Source of the DNA: Raineyella sp. W15-4
GTDB taxonomy: Bacteria > Actinomycetota > Actinomycetes > Propionibacteriales > Propionibacteriaceae
Assembly (NCBI RefSeq): GCF_033170155.1
Contig: NZ_CP137079.1
Span: forward strand, 2,976,001-3,040,000
Direction: 5' to 3'
Length of the DNA stretch: 64,000 bases
Made by a program: the position numbers and the translations under genes. Numbering within the stretch: position 1 is the stretch's first letter; the number at the start of each line of letters is the position of its first letter. The notes beneath the pieces were generated by a model that was not told the DNA's origin, made no database searches, and was given only the letters and a program-made list of their open reading frames with translations. Of the stretch, positions 19,241 through 27,078 are shown in pieces.

Positions 19241-20284
19241 ATGCGTCTGCTCATGCTCGCCAACCCAGGTGCCAACCGTGTCTACGCCGCCCACGCGACG
19301 ACCCTGGCAGCGGCCGAGCTGGCGGTGTCCGCCCCCGGCGCCCGGGAGGTGACCCCGCGGACAGTGGCCGGCGTCAGCTACCTGGGCTTCGAGACCGACG
19401 CGCTGGACGCCACCGAGGCCGAGCGTACGGCGGCGCTGCGGCGGATCGCCCGGCAGTCGACCTTCCTGGCGCTGTTCGAGGAGCGTCCCGACGGCCTGCT
19501 GCGCCCGCTCGAGGTCGCCGACCCCGACCTCTTCGAGGACGACCTGGTCACCATCCCGAAGTACCCCGGCAAGACCAACGAGCAGTTCACCCGGCTGTTG
19601 CTGAACGTCACACTGGCCGCGGTGGAGTGTCCGCTGGACGAGCACGCGACGGTGCTGGACCCGCTGTGCGGGCGTGGCACCACCCTCACCACCGCCTGGA
19701 TGGCGGGGCTCAATGCCGCCGGCGTCGAGGTGGAGGAGAAGGCGGTCGAGCAGTTGGCCGCCTTCCTCAAGACCTACCTGCGTCGCAAGCGCCTCAAGCA
19801 CCGGGCCGAGCTGGTCCCGGTGCGCCGCGAGGGCAAGAGTCTGGGCCGGAAGTTCGAGGCCACCGTGCACCTGCCCGACCGTGACCTGACGATGGGCGTG
19901 TTCACCGGCGACACCCGTTCCTCGGCCAAGCTGTGGGGCAAGCGTCGGTTCGAGGCGGTGGTGACCGATGCCCCGTACGGCGTGGTGCACGGCGCGCGGT
20001 CCGATGTCGTCGGCACCACCGGCAAGCGCGACCGGTCACCGGCCGGCCTGCTGAAGGGCGCGGTCGGGGTCTGGGCACACCAGCTCAAGGACGGTGGCGC
20101 CCTGGGACTGTCCTGGAACACCCACGGCCTGGATCGTGCCGACCTCGTCGCCATGGTCACCGAGGCCGGCCTGGTGGTGAAGGACGAGGGGCCATGGCGC
20201 GGGTTCGAACACCGCGTCGACGCGGCGATCCAGCGCGACGTGCTGGTCGCCGTCAAGCCCGACGGGGCCGACCCGGACCACTAG
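19241..20284 (+). CDS. TRM11-like SAM-dependent RNA methyltransferase
   Basis: The 347-residue protein has a ~115-residue N-terminal region, then a Rossmann methyltransferase: SAM motif LDPLCGRGTTLTTAW near residue 143, acidic motif GVEVEEKAVE, and the catalytic-type motif VVTDAPYGVVHG, a variant of the N/D-P-P-Y/F motif used for amino-group methylation, with final beta strands GALGLSWN. This order fits the TRM11/TrmG10-like tRNA guanosine-N2 group, so tRNA is the likely substrate, though DNA cannot be excluded. The ATG at 19241 lies 15 bases from the divergent start; an ATG at 19253 is an alternative. It is followed after 10 bases by sixA. Confidence 0.75.
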   Translation: MRLLMLANPGANRVYAAHATTLAAAELAVSAPGAREVTPRTVAGVSYLGFETDALDATEAERTAALRRIARQSTFLALFEERPDGLLRPLEVADPDLFEDDLVTIPKYPGKTNEQFTRLLLNVTLAAVECPLDEHATVLDPLCGRGTTLTTAWMAGLNAAGVEVEEKAVEQLAAFLKTYLRRKRLKHRAELVPVRREGKSLGRKFEATVHLPDRDLTMGVFTGDTRSSAKLWGKRRFEAVVTDAPYGVVHGARSDVVGTTGKRDRSPAGLLKGAVGVWAHQLKDGGALGLSWNTHGLDRADLVAMVTEAGLVVKDEGPWRGFEHRVDAAIQRDVLVAVKPDGADPDH

Positions 20285-20294
20285 GCTGGCCGCC

Positions 20295-20813
20295 ATGGAA
20301 AAGCGCCACGCCGCCGCCAGGGCCACGCACGTCCTCTACCTCTTGCGACACGCCAAGGCCGAGGTGCTGCGCGCCGGCGAGACCGACGACAAGCGCGAGT
20401 TGACCCCGCTCGGCCGCAAGCAGGCGCATGCGGTCGGCCGCTGGCTCGCCAAGCGTGGCGACCGGGTCGATCTGGCCCTCTGCTCGGAGGCGGTCCGGAC
20501 CCGCCAGACCCTCGATGGACTGGGGGTCGAGGCGCCGACCAGCCACCTCTGGGAGCTCTACAACTCCGGGGCCGACCGGATCCTCGACGAGGTGCGAACG
20601 GTCGACGAGAGCGTCCGTACGCTCCTCGTCGTCGGGCATGCGCCGGGCATCCCGGCGCTGGCGTGGGACCTGATCGAGTCGAACGGAGCCGCACCCGACG
20701 CCCGGGCGACCATCGCCCACCACTTCCCGCCGGCCACCATCGTCCGGCTCGAGGTCGACGGCAGCTGGCACGACCTCGACCGGGCCCGGCTGACCCATTC
20801 CCGGGTCGACTGA
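20295..20813 (+). CDS. sixA: SixA-type histidine phosphatase
   Basis: The 172-residue protein belongs to the histidine phosphatase superfamily, SixA branch. The catalytic RHG-type motif is LYLLRHAKAE near residue 15; ELTPLGRKQA, the arginine-containing CSEAVRTRQT and the late VVGHAPGIPALA follow, giving both catalytic histidines and arginines. SixA removes phosphate from phosphohistidine proteins in E. coli; the partner here is unknown. It is probably co-transcribed with the methyltransferase gene. Confidence 0.88.
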   Translation: MEKRHAAARATHVLYLLRHAKAEVLRAGETDDKRELTPLGRKQAHAVGRWLAKRGDRVDLALCSEAVRTRQTLDGLGVEAPTSHLWELYNSGADRILDEVRTVDESVRTLLVVGHAPGIPALAWDLIESNGAAPDARATIAHHFPPATIVRLEVDGSWHDLDRARLTHSRVD

Positions 20814-20826
20814 GCCTTCCGGGTCG

Positions 20827-20852
20827 CCCGGCCCACGCCCGGGAGGGCCGGG
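20827..20852. terminator. Weak GC hairpin between convergent genes
   Basis: Seven-base arms (20827-20833 and 20846-20852) pair around a 12-base loop between the convergent stops of sixA and the glycosyltransferase. It is short and other pairings are possible, so the call is tentative. Confidence 0.35.
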
Positions 20853-20855
20853 ACG

Positions 20856-22007
20856 TCAGTCGGTGTACTGGCGGTTCCGCCAGGCCCGCCAGTGCACCTC
20901 CTGGGCGTGCTGGTAGTAGTCCAGCAGTCGCTCGGTGGCGGCCCGCCAGCCCCACTTCTCGGTCTCGGCCCGCCCCGCCACCGCGAACCGGTGCCGCAGC
21001 TCGGGGTCGTTCACCAGCAGCATCACCTGGTCGGCGAGCTCCTGGGCGTCCCCCGGGGCGAAGAGGAACCCGTTCTCCCCGTCGGCGATGACGTCCGGGA
21101 TGCCGCCGGCCCGGGCCCCGACCACCGGCACCCCGCTCGCCATCGACTCCAGCGCGACCAGACCGAGGGTCTCGGTGGTGGACGGGAACGCGAACACGTC
21201 GGCCGAGGCGTACGCCGCCGCCAGGTCGTCACCGCTCAGGTAGCCGGTGAAGACCGTCGGGGTGCCGGCGAAATCCTTCTCCAGCTGCGCCCGGGCCGGT
21301 CCGGAGCCCACCACGGCGAGTCGTACGCCCGGCATCCGGTCCATCGCGCGGCGCAGCACCTCGAGCTTCTTCTCCGGGGCGACCCGGCCGACGTACACCA
21401 CCAGCGGCTGGTCCGGATGACCGTCGGTGAGCCGGGCGCGCATCGCGGCGCTGCGCTTGTCCGGGTGGTACGTGACGGTGTCGACGGCCTTCGGCCACAG
21501 CCTGACCCGGCGGATACCGATCGCCCGGGCCGCCGCGACCATCTGCGGGGAGGTGCAGAGGTTCATGTCGGCCAGATTATGCAGCCCGCCGATGTATCTC
21601 TTGGCGAAGCTCTGCAGGAAGCCCAGGTCCATCGCCTCGGTGTACTTCGGCAGGTCAGTATGGAACGACGCCAGCAGCGGGATGTTGCGCCGCTTGCCGG
21701 AGAACACCCCGTACGCCGCCAGAGCCACCGGATTGACGGCGTGCACGACGTCGGGGGTGAACTCCTCCAGTGTCCGGGCGATCCGCGGGGTCGGCAGACC
21801 GACGTGGATCTCCGGGTACCACGGACGCAGCCGCGCCGACCGCACCCGCACCACCGGATAGCCGCAGAACTCCTCCAGGTCGGAGCCCGGGGAGAAGATC
21901 ACGACCTCCTGGTCGAGGGCCCGGAGCTGCTCGATGGTCCGGACCAGCCGGGTGACGACCCCGTCGATCTTGGGCAGGAAGACCTCGGTGAAGATAGCGA
22001 TGCGCAC
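20856..22007 (-). CDS. GT4 glycosyltransferase, probable SQDG synthase (SQD2/SqdX-like)
   Basis: The 383-residue GT4 enzyme has the N-terminal Rossmann motif FTEVFLPKIDGVVTRL, a donor-domain VVYVGRVAPEKKLEVL, and the family E-x7-E motif in STTETLGLVALESMASG. This arrangement is shared with plant SQD2, which moves sulfoquinovose from its UDP form to diacylglycerol, and with mannosyltransferases such as MgtA/PimB. The gene lies 24 bases after a clear UDP-sulfoquinovose synthase gene, which favours the sulfolipid role. Without that neighbour I would have called it a lipid mannosyltransferase. The protein lacks membrane segments and would act at the inner membrane face. The start is a GTG. Confidence 0.75.
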   Translation of the reverse strand: MRIAIFTEVFLPKIDGVVTRLVRTIEQLRALDQEVVIFSPGSDLEEFCGYPVVRVRSARLRPWYPEIHVGLPTPRIARTLEEFTPDVVHAVNPVALAAYGVFSGKRRNIPLLASFHTDLPKYTEAMDLGFLQSFAKRYIGGLHNLADMNLCTSPQMVAAARAIGIRRVRLWPKAVDTVTYHPDKRSAAMRARLTDGHPDQPLVVYVGRVAPEKKLEVLRRAMDRMPGVRLAVVGSGPARAQLEKDFAGTPTVFTGYLSGDDLAAAYASADVFAFPSTTETLGLVALESMASGVPVVGARAGGIPDVIADGENGFLFAPGDAQELADQVMLLVNDPELRHRFAVAGRAETEKWGWRAATERLLDYYQHAQEVHWRAWRNRQYTD

Positions 22008-22031
22008 GATGGCGTGACAGGAGCGACCGAC

Positions 22032-23264
22032 TCAGACCCGAACGGTGGCCGGGGCTCCTTCCGGCACGTCCTCATACCCCGCGGGCACCCCGGCCCGCTG
22101 TTCCTTGGTCCACAGCGAACGGGCCGGGATCTTCGACAGATCGCAGCGGTCACCGTAGCGACGGGCGATCTCGGTGACCTCCATCATCAGTCCGGTGTCC
22201 AGCGTGATCGGCTGCCAACCGTACGACAGGAAGGTCGCGTGGGACACCAGCAGGTCGTTCTCCTGGTCCTCCTTGCGCGGATCCGGCACGTACGCCACCT
22301 CGGCACCGGTCAGCTCCGCGACCTTGTGCGCCAGGTCGCGCACCCGCAGGGTCTCGGCCTGCTGGTTGATGATCTTCACCCGGTCCCCGGGGACCGGCGG
22401 ATTGTCGAGCGCCATCGCCACACACTTGGTGGTGTCGACGATGTGGATGAAGGCCCGGGTCTGACCGCCGGTGCCGTGGATGGTCAGCGGGTACCCGACG
22501 GCGGCCTGCATCAGGAAGCGGTTCAGCACGGTGCCGTAGTCGCCGTCGTAGTCGAACCGGTTGACCAGCCGGTCGTCACGCTTGGTCTCCGGGGTGTTGG
22601 TGCCCCAGACGATGCCCTGGTGCAGGTCGGTGACCCGCAGCCGGTCGTTCTTCACGTAGTAGGCGAAGAGCAACTGGTCGAGGGTCTTGGTCATGTGGTA
22701 GACGGAACCCGGGTGGGTCGGGTAGAGGATCTCCTGGGCGACGGGGTCGCCGTCCGGGTGCGGGATGAGGATGTCGAGGTACCCCTCGGGGATCTCCATC
22801 CCGGCGGTCCCGTAGCCGTAGACGCCCATGGTGCCGAGGTGGACGACGTGGATGTCCAGCCCGGACTCGACGATCGCGGCCAGCAGGTTGTGGGTCGCGT
22901 TGACGTTGTTGTCGACGGTGTAGCGCTTGTGCCCGGAGTCCTTCATGGAGTACGGGGCGGACCGCTGCTCGGCGAAGTGCACCACGGCATCGGGGCGCTC
23001 GGACTCCAGCAGGGCCAGCAGACCCGCGTAGTCCTGGGCGAGATCGACATTGCGGAACCGGATCTCCTTGCCGGTCACCTCGTGCCAGGCCGTGAGGCGG
23101 TCACTCACGGTGGCGATCGGGGTCAGCGACTCGGCACCCAACTCCTGGTCGATGGCGCGCCGGGACAGGTTGTCGACGACGACGACCTCGTCGCCTCTGT
23201 CGGACAGGTGCAGCGCGGTCGGCCAGCCACAGAATCCGTCGCCGCCGAGGACCAGTACTTTCAC
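22032..23264 (-). CDS. sqd1: UDP-sulfoquinovose synthase (SQD1/SqdB-like)
   Basis: The enzyme converts UDP-glucose plus sulfite to UDP-sulfoquinovose, the head-group donor for SQDG. The 410-residue extended SDR protein matches plant SQD1 motif by motif: GGDGFCGWPTALHL, VDNLSRR, LGAESLTPIA, VVHFAEQRSAPYSM, VHLGTMGVYG with the catalytic Thr, YHMTKTLDQ with the Y-x3-K pair, and FGT-like DYDGDYGTVLNRF and GTGGQTRAFIHI. The start is a GTG at 23264 with GGAGG six bases upstream; the open frame runs further but lacks homology. It is followed by the GT4 gene, making a two-gene sulfolipid unit. Some relatives make other sugars, but the LTPIA and EQRSAPYS motifs are typical of SQD1. Confidence 0.88.
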   Translation of the reverse strand: MKVLVLGGDGFCGWPTALHLSDRGDEVVVVDNLSRRAIDQELGAESLTPIATVSDRLTAWHEVTGKEIRFRNVDLAQDYAGLLALLESERPDAVVHFAEQRSAPYSMKDSGHKRYTVDNNVNATHNLLAAIVESGLDIHVVHLGTMGVYGYGTAGMEIPEGYLDILIPHPDGDPVAQEILYPTHPGSVYHMTKTLDQLLFAYYVKNDRLRVTDLHQGIVWGTNTPETKRDDRLVNRFDYDGDYGTVLNRFLMQAAVGYPLTIHGTGGQTRAFIHIVDTTKCVAMALDNPPVPGDRVKIINQQAETLRVRDLAHKVAELTGAEVAYVPDPRKEDQENDLLVSHATFLSYGWQPITLDTGLMMEVTEIARRYGDRCDLSKIPARSLWTKEQRAGVPAGYEDVPEGAPATVRV

Positions 23265-23501
23265 AACGCCTCCATGTGTCCGCCGGCCACTGATCCACCG
23301 GCGCCTCGTTCCCACGATAACCCACCTCCCAGGTGGATCCAGGCCATCCGACGGAGTCAGCCGGCCCGGTGAACACCAGGTGAATCCCCGGTGTCGCCGG
23401 GGCGTCGAGGTGGCGGTCCGGCGGGCTCCGGCGCCGGCCGTGACAGGATGAGGGGTACACCGGACGCGACGAAGAAGACGAAGAAAAGAAGGATGCAGAC
23501 A

Positions 23502-23972
23502 ATGGCAGAACTCAAGGATCGGCTGCGCGCCGACATGAAGGTCGCCATGAAGGCGCACGACCAGCAGCGGTTGGGCACGATCCGGATGGCCCTGGCCGCG
23601 ATCGCCAACGCGGAGGTGGAGGGCACCGCCCACGCGCTGACCACCGACGAGGAGCAGCAGCTGATCGCCAAGGAGGTGCGCCAGCGGCGCGATTCCGCCG
23701 AGACGTACGCCCAGGGCGGCCGTCAGGATCTGGTGGAGAAGGAGTCGGCCGAGGCAGAGATCCTGCAGGCCTACCTGCCCCGGCCGCTGACGGCCGAGGA
23801 GGTCCAGGCGCTGATCGACGCAGAGTTCGCCGCGATCGCGGCGGAGACCGGCACCGCCCCGACGATGAAGCAGATGGGCGCCATCATGAAGGCGGTCAAC
23901 GCCAGGATCGCCGGTCGCTTCGACGGCGGCGCCGTCGCGGGCCTGGTCAAGAGCCGCTTGACGAAACAGTGA
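23502..23972 (+). CDS. GatB/YqeY domain protein
   Basis: The 156-residue YqeY-family protein begins MAELKDRLRADMKVAMKAHDQQRLGT and has the conserved AEILQAYLPRPLTAEEV and TMKQMGAIMKAV segments, which resemble the tRNA-binding tail of GatB. It may act on charged tRNA, but the role is unproved. The ATG at 23502 is 9 bases after AAGGA; an ATG three codons earlier is too close to that site. It ends at a strong hairpin. Confidence 0.9.
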   Translation: MAELKDRLRADMKVAMKAHDQQRLGTIRMALAAIANAEVEGTAHALTTDEEQQLIAKEVRQRRDSAETYAQGGRQDLVEKESAEAEILQAYLPRPLTAEEVQALIDAEFAAIAAETGTAPTMKQMGAIMKAVNARIAGRFDGGAVAGLVKSRLTKQ

Positions 23973-23980
23973 TGCATCTC

Positions 23981-24021
23981 ACAGGAACCCCGGCGGATCC
24001 ACGGTCTGCCGGGGTTCCTGT
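23981..24021 (+). terminator. Hairpin terminator after yqeY
   Basis: Perfect 14-base arms (23981-23994 and 24008-24021) surround a 13-base loop, 8 bases past the yqeY stop. There is no T-run after it. It insulates the rpf gene from readthrough. Confidence 0.75.
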
Positions 24022-24052
24022 ACCTCACAGAACGGTCCATAGCGTTATCGTC

Positions 24053-24082
24053 CCGTGATCATGCCTTTATCTTTCCGTGATC
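24053..24082 (+). repeat. Direct repeat CCGTGATC in the rpf upstream region
   Basis: CCGTGATC occurs at 24053-24060 and 24075-24082, start to start 22 bases, about two helical turns. Both copies are followed by similar T-rich bases. They lie 56-85 bases before the rpf ATG, a typical place for an activator bound as two protomers. The binding protein is unknown. Confidence 0.4.
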
Positions 24083-24137
24083 TTTGCTTAGGGTCGGGAA
24101 CGTTCGTACGACCCCTATCCGGATCTCCGGGAGGAAC

Positions 24138-24920
24138 ATGACCAGCAAGACGATGACTCGCACCCTCGGCGCCCTGGTGGGGCTGTCCGCGCTCGCCCTC
24201 GGCGCGCCGACGGCCAGCGCCCACGCCGCACCGGCGCACGCCCGGTCCTCGGCCGAGGTCAGCACGACATCCTCGACCGCCAGGACGACCGCCGCGTCGG
24301 GAACGACCGGGAGCAGCACCACCGGGACGACCGTCCGCACGGCGTCCACCACGGTGAACCTGAACGTCCGCACCGGCGCCTCGATCAACACTCAGCGCCT
24401 GACCACCCTGCCGAAGGGCACCAGGGTCACCCTCACCGGGGTGACGACCGAGCACTGGACCCAGATCAGCTACCAGGGCAAGAAGCGTTGGGTGGCCAGC
24501 CGGTACCTGACCCCGGCCACCACGTCGGTCGTCCAGAGCGGATCCACCCAGCGGTCGACCGCGTCGACGACCCGGACCGCCGCGAAGTCCACCTCGGGCA
24601 CGACGTCCTCGGCCTCGAAGGCGAAGACCAGCTCGACGAAGAGCAGTTCGAGCACGAAGACCAGCGCCGCCGCTGCCTCCGGTTCCACCGTGTGGGACCA
24701 GCTCGCCCAGTGCGAGTCCAGCGGCAACTGGTCGATCAACACCGGCAACGGCTTCTCGGGTGGGCTCCAGTTCACGGCCTCGACGTGGGCGGCGTACGGC
24801 GGCACCGGCTCGCCGAGCAACGCCAGCCGGGAGCAGCAGATCGCGGTCGCCCAGCGTGTGCAGGCTTCTCAGGGCTGGGGCGCCTGGCCCGCCTGCTCCG
24901 CGAAGCTCGGCCTGCGCTGA
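24138..24920 (+). CDS. rpf: Resuscitation-promoting factor with SH3 domain
   Basis: The 260-residue secreted protein has a signal peptide (residues 1-31, ending GAPTASAHA), a Ser/Thr-rich stretch, a bacterial SH3 domain (about 73-122, VNLNVRTGA...[13 protein letters not shown]), a second Ser/Thr/Lys-rich linker, and a C-terminal Rpf lysozyme-like domain (about 188-260) with the catalytic glutamate in [11 protein letters not shown] and the [15 protein letters not shown] core. It would cleave glycan strands of peptidoglycan and stimulate growth from dormancy. GGGAGGAAC precedes the ATG. It converges with a wall-binding deacetylase, so two wall-modifying enzymes face each other. Confidence 0.93.
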   Translation: MTSKTMTRTLGALVGLSALALGAPTASAHAAPAHARSSAEVSTTSSTARTTAASGTTGSSTTGTTVRTASTTVNLNVRTGASINTQRLTTLPKGTRVTLTGVTTEHWTQISYQGKKRWVASRYLTPATTSVVQSGSTQRSTASTTRTAAKSTSGTTSSASKAKTSSTKSSSSTKTSAAAASGSTVWDQLAQCESSGNWSINTGNGFSGGLQFTASTWAAYGGTGSPSNASREQQIAVAQRVQASQGWGAWPACSAKLGLR

Positions 24921-24930
24921 GCCAGGTCCG

Positions 24931-24976
24931 AGGAAGGTCCGTCCCACACCGCTCCGGTGGGGGGATGGACCTTCCT
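24931..24976. terminator. Long bidirectional hairpin between rpf and deacetylase
   Basis: Arms of about 20 bases (24931-24951 and 24956-24976) pair with a few mismatches around a short loop. It sits between convergent stops and can act in both directions. Confidence 0.65.
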
Positions 24977-24998
24977 GGCGTCCGTACGCGGGGCCGGT

Positions 24999-26933
24999 CT
25001 AGGGGCGGCTGGCGTACGCCTGCCCGGGCTGGGTGGGGCCGAGAACATCGGAGGCGGTGACCAGGGCGTACCCCTGGGCCTTGAGGTTCGCGATGATGCT
25101 GGGCACGGCGTCCACGGTGGTCGGGTAGAGGTCGTGCATCAGGATCAGGCCGCCGGGCTGGGCCCGGGTGGTCGCGTACTGGATGACGCTGGAGGTAACC
25201 TGGAACTCCCAGTCGGAGGTCTCGACGTTCCACAGGATGACGGCCATGCCCTGCTGACCGGCGGTGGAGGTCACCGTCTCGTTGTAGGAGCCGTACGGCG
25301 GCCGCATCAGGACCGGCCGCACTCCGACGATCGACTCGACGGCATCCGAGGTCCGGGACAGCTCCGAGGCGACCTCGTCCGGGCCGAGGGTGGCCAGGTC
25401 CGGATGGTCCCAGCTGTGGTTCATGATCTCGTTGCCGTTGGCGAAGGACCGCTGGGTGGTCGCCGCGAAGTTCACGACGTTCTGACCGACCACGAAGAAG
25501 GTCGCATTGACGTTGTTCGCGTCCAGGATGTCCACCAGCTGGCTGGTGTACTGGCTCGGACCGTCGTCGAAGGTCATGGCGATGCACTTCAGTCGGCCGC
25601 AGTCGATGATGCCGAGGTCGTTACGCCATTTGATGGCGCCGTGCTGGTAGGTCTGTCGGCAGAGGGTGCCCCCGCCGCTGCCGGTCCGGCACAGCTCGTC
25701 CGACGTCGGGTAACCGTACAGGCCCCCCTCCCAGCGGTTCCGGTCCCATTCGGCGCCGATCGCCCCTCGGATCCAGTGCGCGTCGGTCGCCGGCGACCAG
25801 TAGATCAGGCCGCCCTCGAAGTGCTCGCCGCAGCCACCCTGCACCAGACCGCAATACTCGTCCGACGTCGGATAACCCAGGAACCCGCCCTCGCCGCTCG
25901 TGCTCTCCCACTTGGTCTGGATCTCACCCTTCAGCCAGTGCGCATCAGTCGTCGGCGACCAGAACATCGTCGCGTTCTGGTAGGTCTGCCGACACCCACC
26001 ACGAGCCAACCCACAGATCTCATCGGTCAACGGATACCCCAGGGCACCACCCTCCCAATCAGCCCTACCCCACGCCGCACCGATCGCCCCCCGCACCCAA
26101 TGCGCACCCGTCGCCGGCGACCAGTAATACAGGCCACCCTCAAAATGCCCACCACAGCCACCCTGCACCAGACCGCAATACTCATCCGCCGTCGGATAAC
26201 CCAGGAACCCATCCTCACCACCGGTCCCCTCCCAAGCCGACTGAATCTCACCCTTCACCCAATGCGCATCAGTCGCCGGCGACCAAAAGATCGTCCCGTT
26301 CTCGAAGTCCGAGCGGCAGCCGCCGCGGCCCAGCCCACAGATCTCATCGGTCAGGGGATACCCCAGAGAGCCGCCCTCCCAAGCCAGGGAACCCCATTTC
26401 GCCAGGATCCCGCCCCGCACCCAATGCGCATCGGTCGTCGGCGACCAGTAGATCGTGGCGTGCTGGTAGGTCTGCAGGCAGCCGCCACGCACCAGATCGC
26501 ACCGCACTGCCGACACCGCGCTCCCTACGACGGCGGCATCCTTGGCGGCCTTGGCGGCGATCGCATCGGCGCCCGAGGACGTCGGCGGGGCGGTGGTCGG
26601 CGCCGGCGGTGAGCTGGGCGTCGGCTGCGCGGCTGCGGTGGAGGGCTGTGGACCGACGGTCCCGGAGTCCCCCGCCTGCGGCGCCGGGGCCTGAGTCTGG
26701 GCCGGCGCCTGGGATGCAGGTGCTTGGGTCTCGACCGGCGGGGTCTGGGTCTGGACCGGTGTTTGGGATGCCGGCGTCCCGCCGGCCGATGACGTGGCCG
26801 TGGCGGAATCGACCGGGGTCGGGCTCGGCGATGCCGAGGGCGCGCCGAGGGCGACGCCGCCCCCCAGACCCAACGATGCCCCCAGCAGCACGGCTGCCAC
26901 GAAGGCGCCGGCCCGACGTCGTGCAGACTGCAT
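24999..26933 (-). CDS. Secreted polysaccharide deacetylase with five LGFP repeats
   Basis: The 644-residue protein has a signal peptide (1-31), a Pro/Thr/Gln-rich linker (32-120), five LGFP wall-binding repeats of 54 residues (about 145-414, each with CGL..GGC, a YWSP.T.AHW core and a GYP.(S/T)DE end), and a C-terminal NodB deacetylase domain with TFDDGPS, HSWDHPDL, RPPYGSYN and LMHDLYPTT, so the metal-binding Asp-His-His set is present. It probably removes acetyl groups from wall glycan while attached to the wall. ATG at 26933 is chosen because the AAGGGGGG site is 6 bases away; ATG 26939 would sit directly on that site. A second, smaller relative lies just upstream. Confidence 0.88.
   Translation of the reverse strand: MQSARRRAGAFVAAVLLGASLGLGGGVALGAPSASPSPTPVDSATATSSAGGTPASQTPVQTQTPPVETQAPASQAPAQTQAPAPQAGDSGTVGPQPSTAAAQPTPSSPPAPTTAPPTSSGADAIAAKAAKDAAVVGSAVSAVRCDLVRGGCLQTYQHATIYWSPTTDAHWVRGGILAKWGSLAWEGGSLGYPLTDEICGLGRGGCRSDFENGTIFWSPATDAHWVKGEIQSAWEGTGGEDGFLGYPTADEYCGLVQGGCGGHFEGGLYYWSPATGAHWVRGAIGAAWGRADWEGGALGYPLTDEICGLARGGCRQTYQNATMFWSPTTDAHWLKGEIQTKWESTSGEGGFLGYPTSDEYCGLVQGGCGEHFEGGLIYWSPATDAHWIRGAIGAEWDRNRWEGGLYGYPTSDELCRTGSGGGTLCRQTYQHGAIKWRNDLGIIDCGRLKCIAMTFDDGPSQYTSQLVDILDANNVNATFFVVGQNVVNFAATTQRSFANGNEIMNHSWDHPDLATLGPDEVASELSRTSDAVESIVGVRPVLMRPPYGSYNETVTSTAGQQGMAVILWNVETSDWEFQVTSSVIQYATTRAQPGGLILMHDLYPTTVDAVPSIIANLKAQGYALVTASDVLGPTQPGQAYASRP
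25692..26501 (-). repeat. Tandem LGFP-coding repeats, 324-bp dimer period
   Basis: Five 162-bp units encode the LGFP repeats. Units 2-3 and 4-5 match better as pairs than singly, so the DNA shows a 324-bp higher-order period: for example the same stretch beginning GCACCAGACCGCAATACTC starts at 25841 and recurs at 26165 with one substitution. The stretch around 25,980-26,280 uses many A-ending codons on the plus strand, unlike its flanks. Confidence 0.8.
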
Positions 26934-27078
26934 CACCATCCCCCCTTCGTGGCACGTGGTCGCGGCAGTGACGATCACCACAGCCAGCGACCGACACCAG
27001 CGTAGGACAGCGGGATCAGCGCCGTCCGGAAAGTGACGAAACCGAGTGTCGGTTCCCGGGGCACGGCCACCTCTGGAC

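Noticed and set aside
24022-24137. Possible c-di-AMP (ydaO) riboswitch before rpf
   Set aside because: Such switches precede many actinobacterial rpf genes, but only about 115 bases are available and the conserved core strings are absent.
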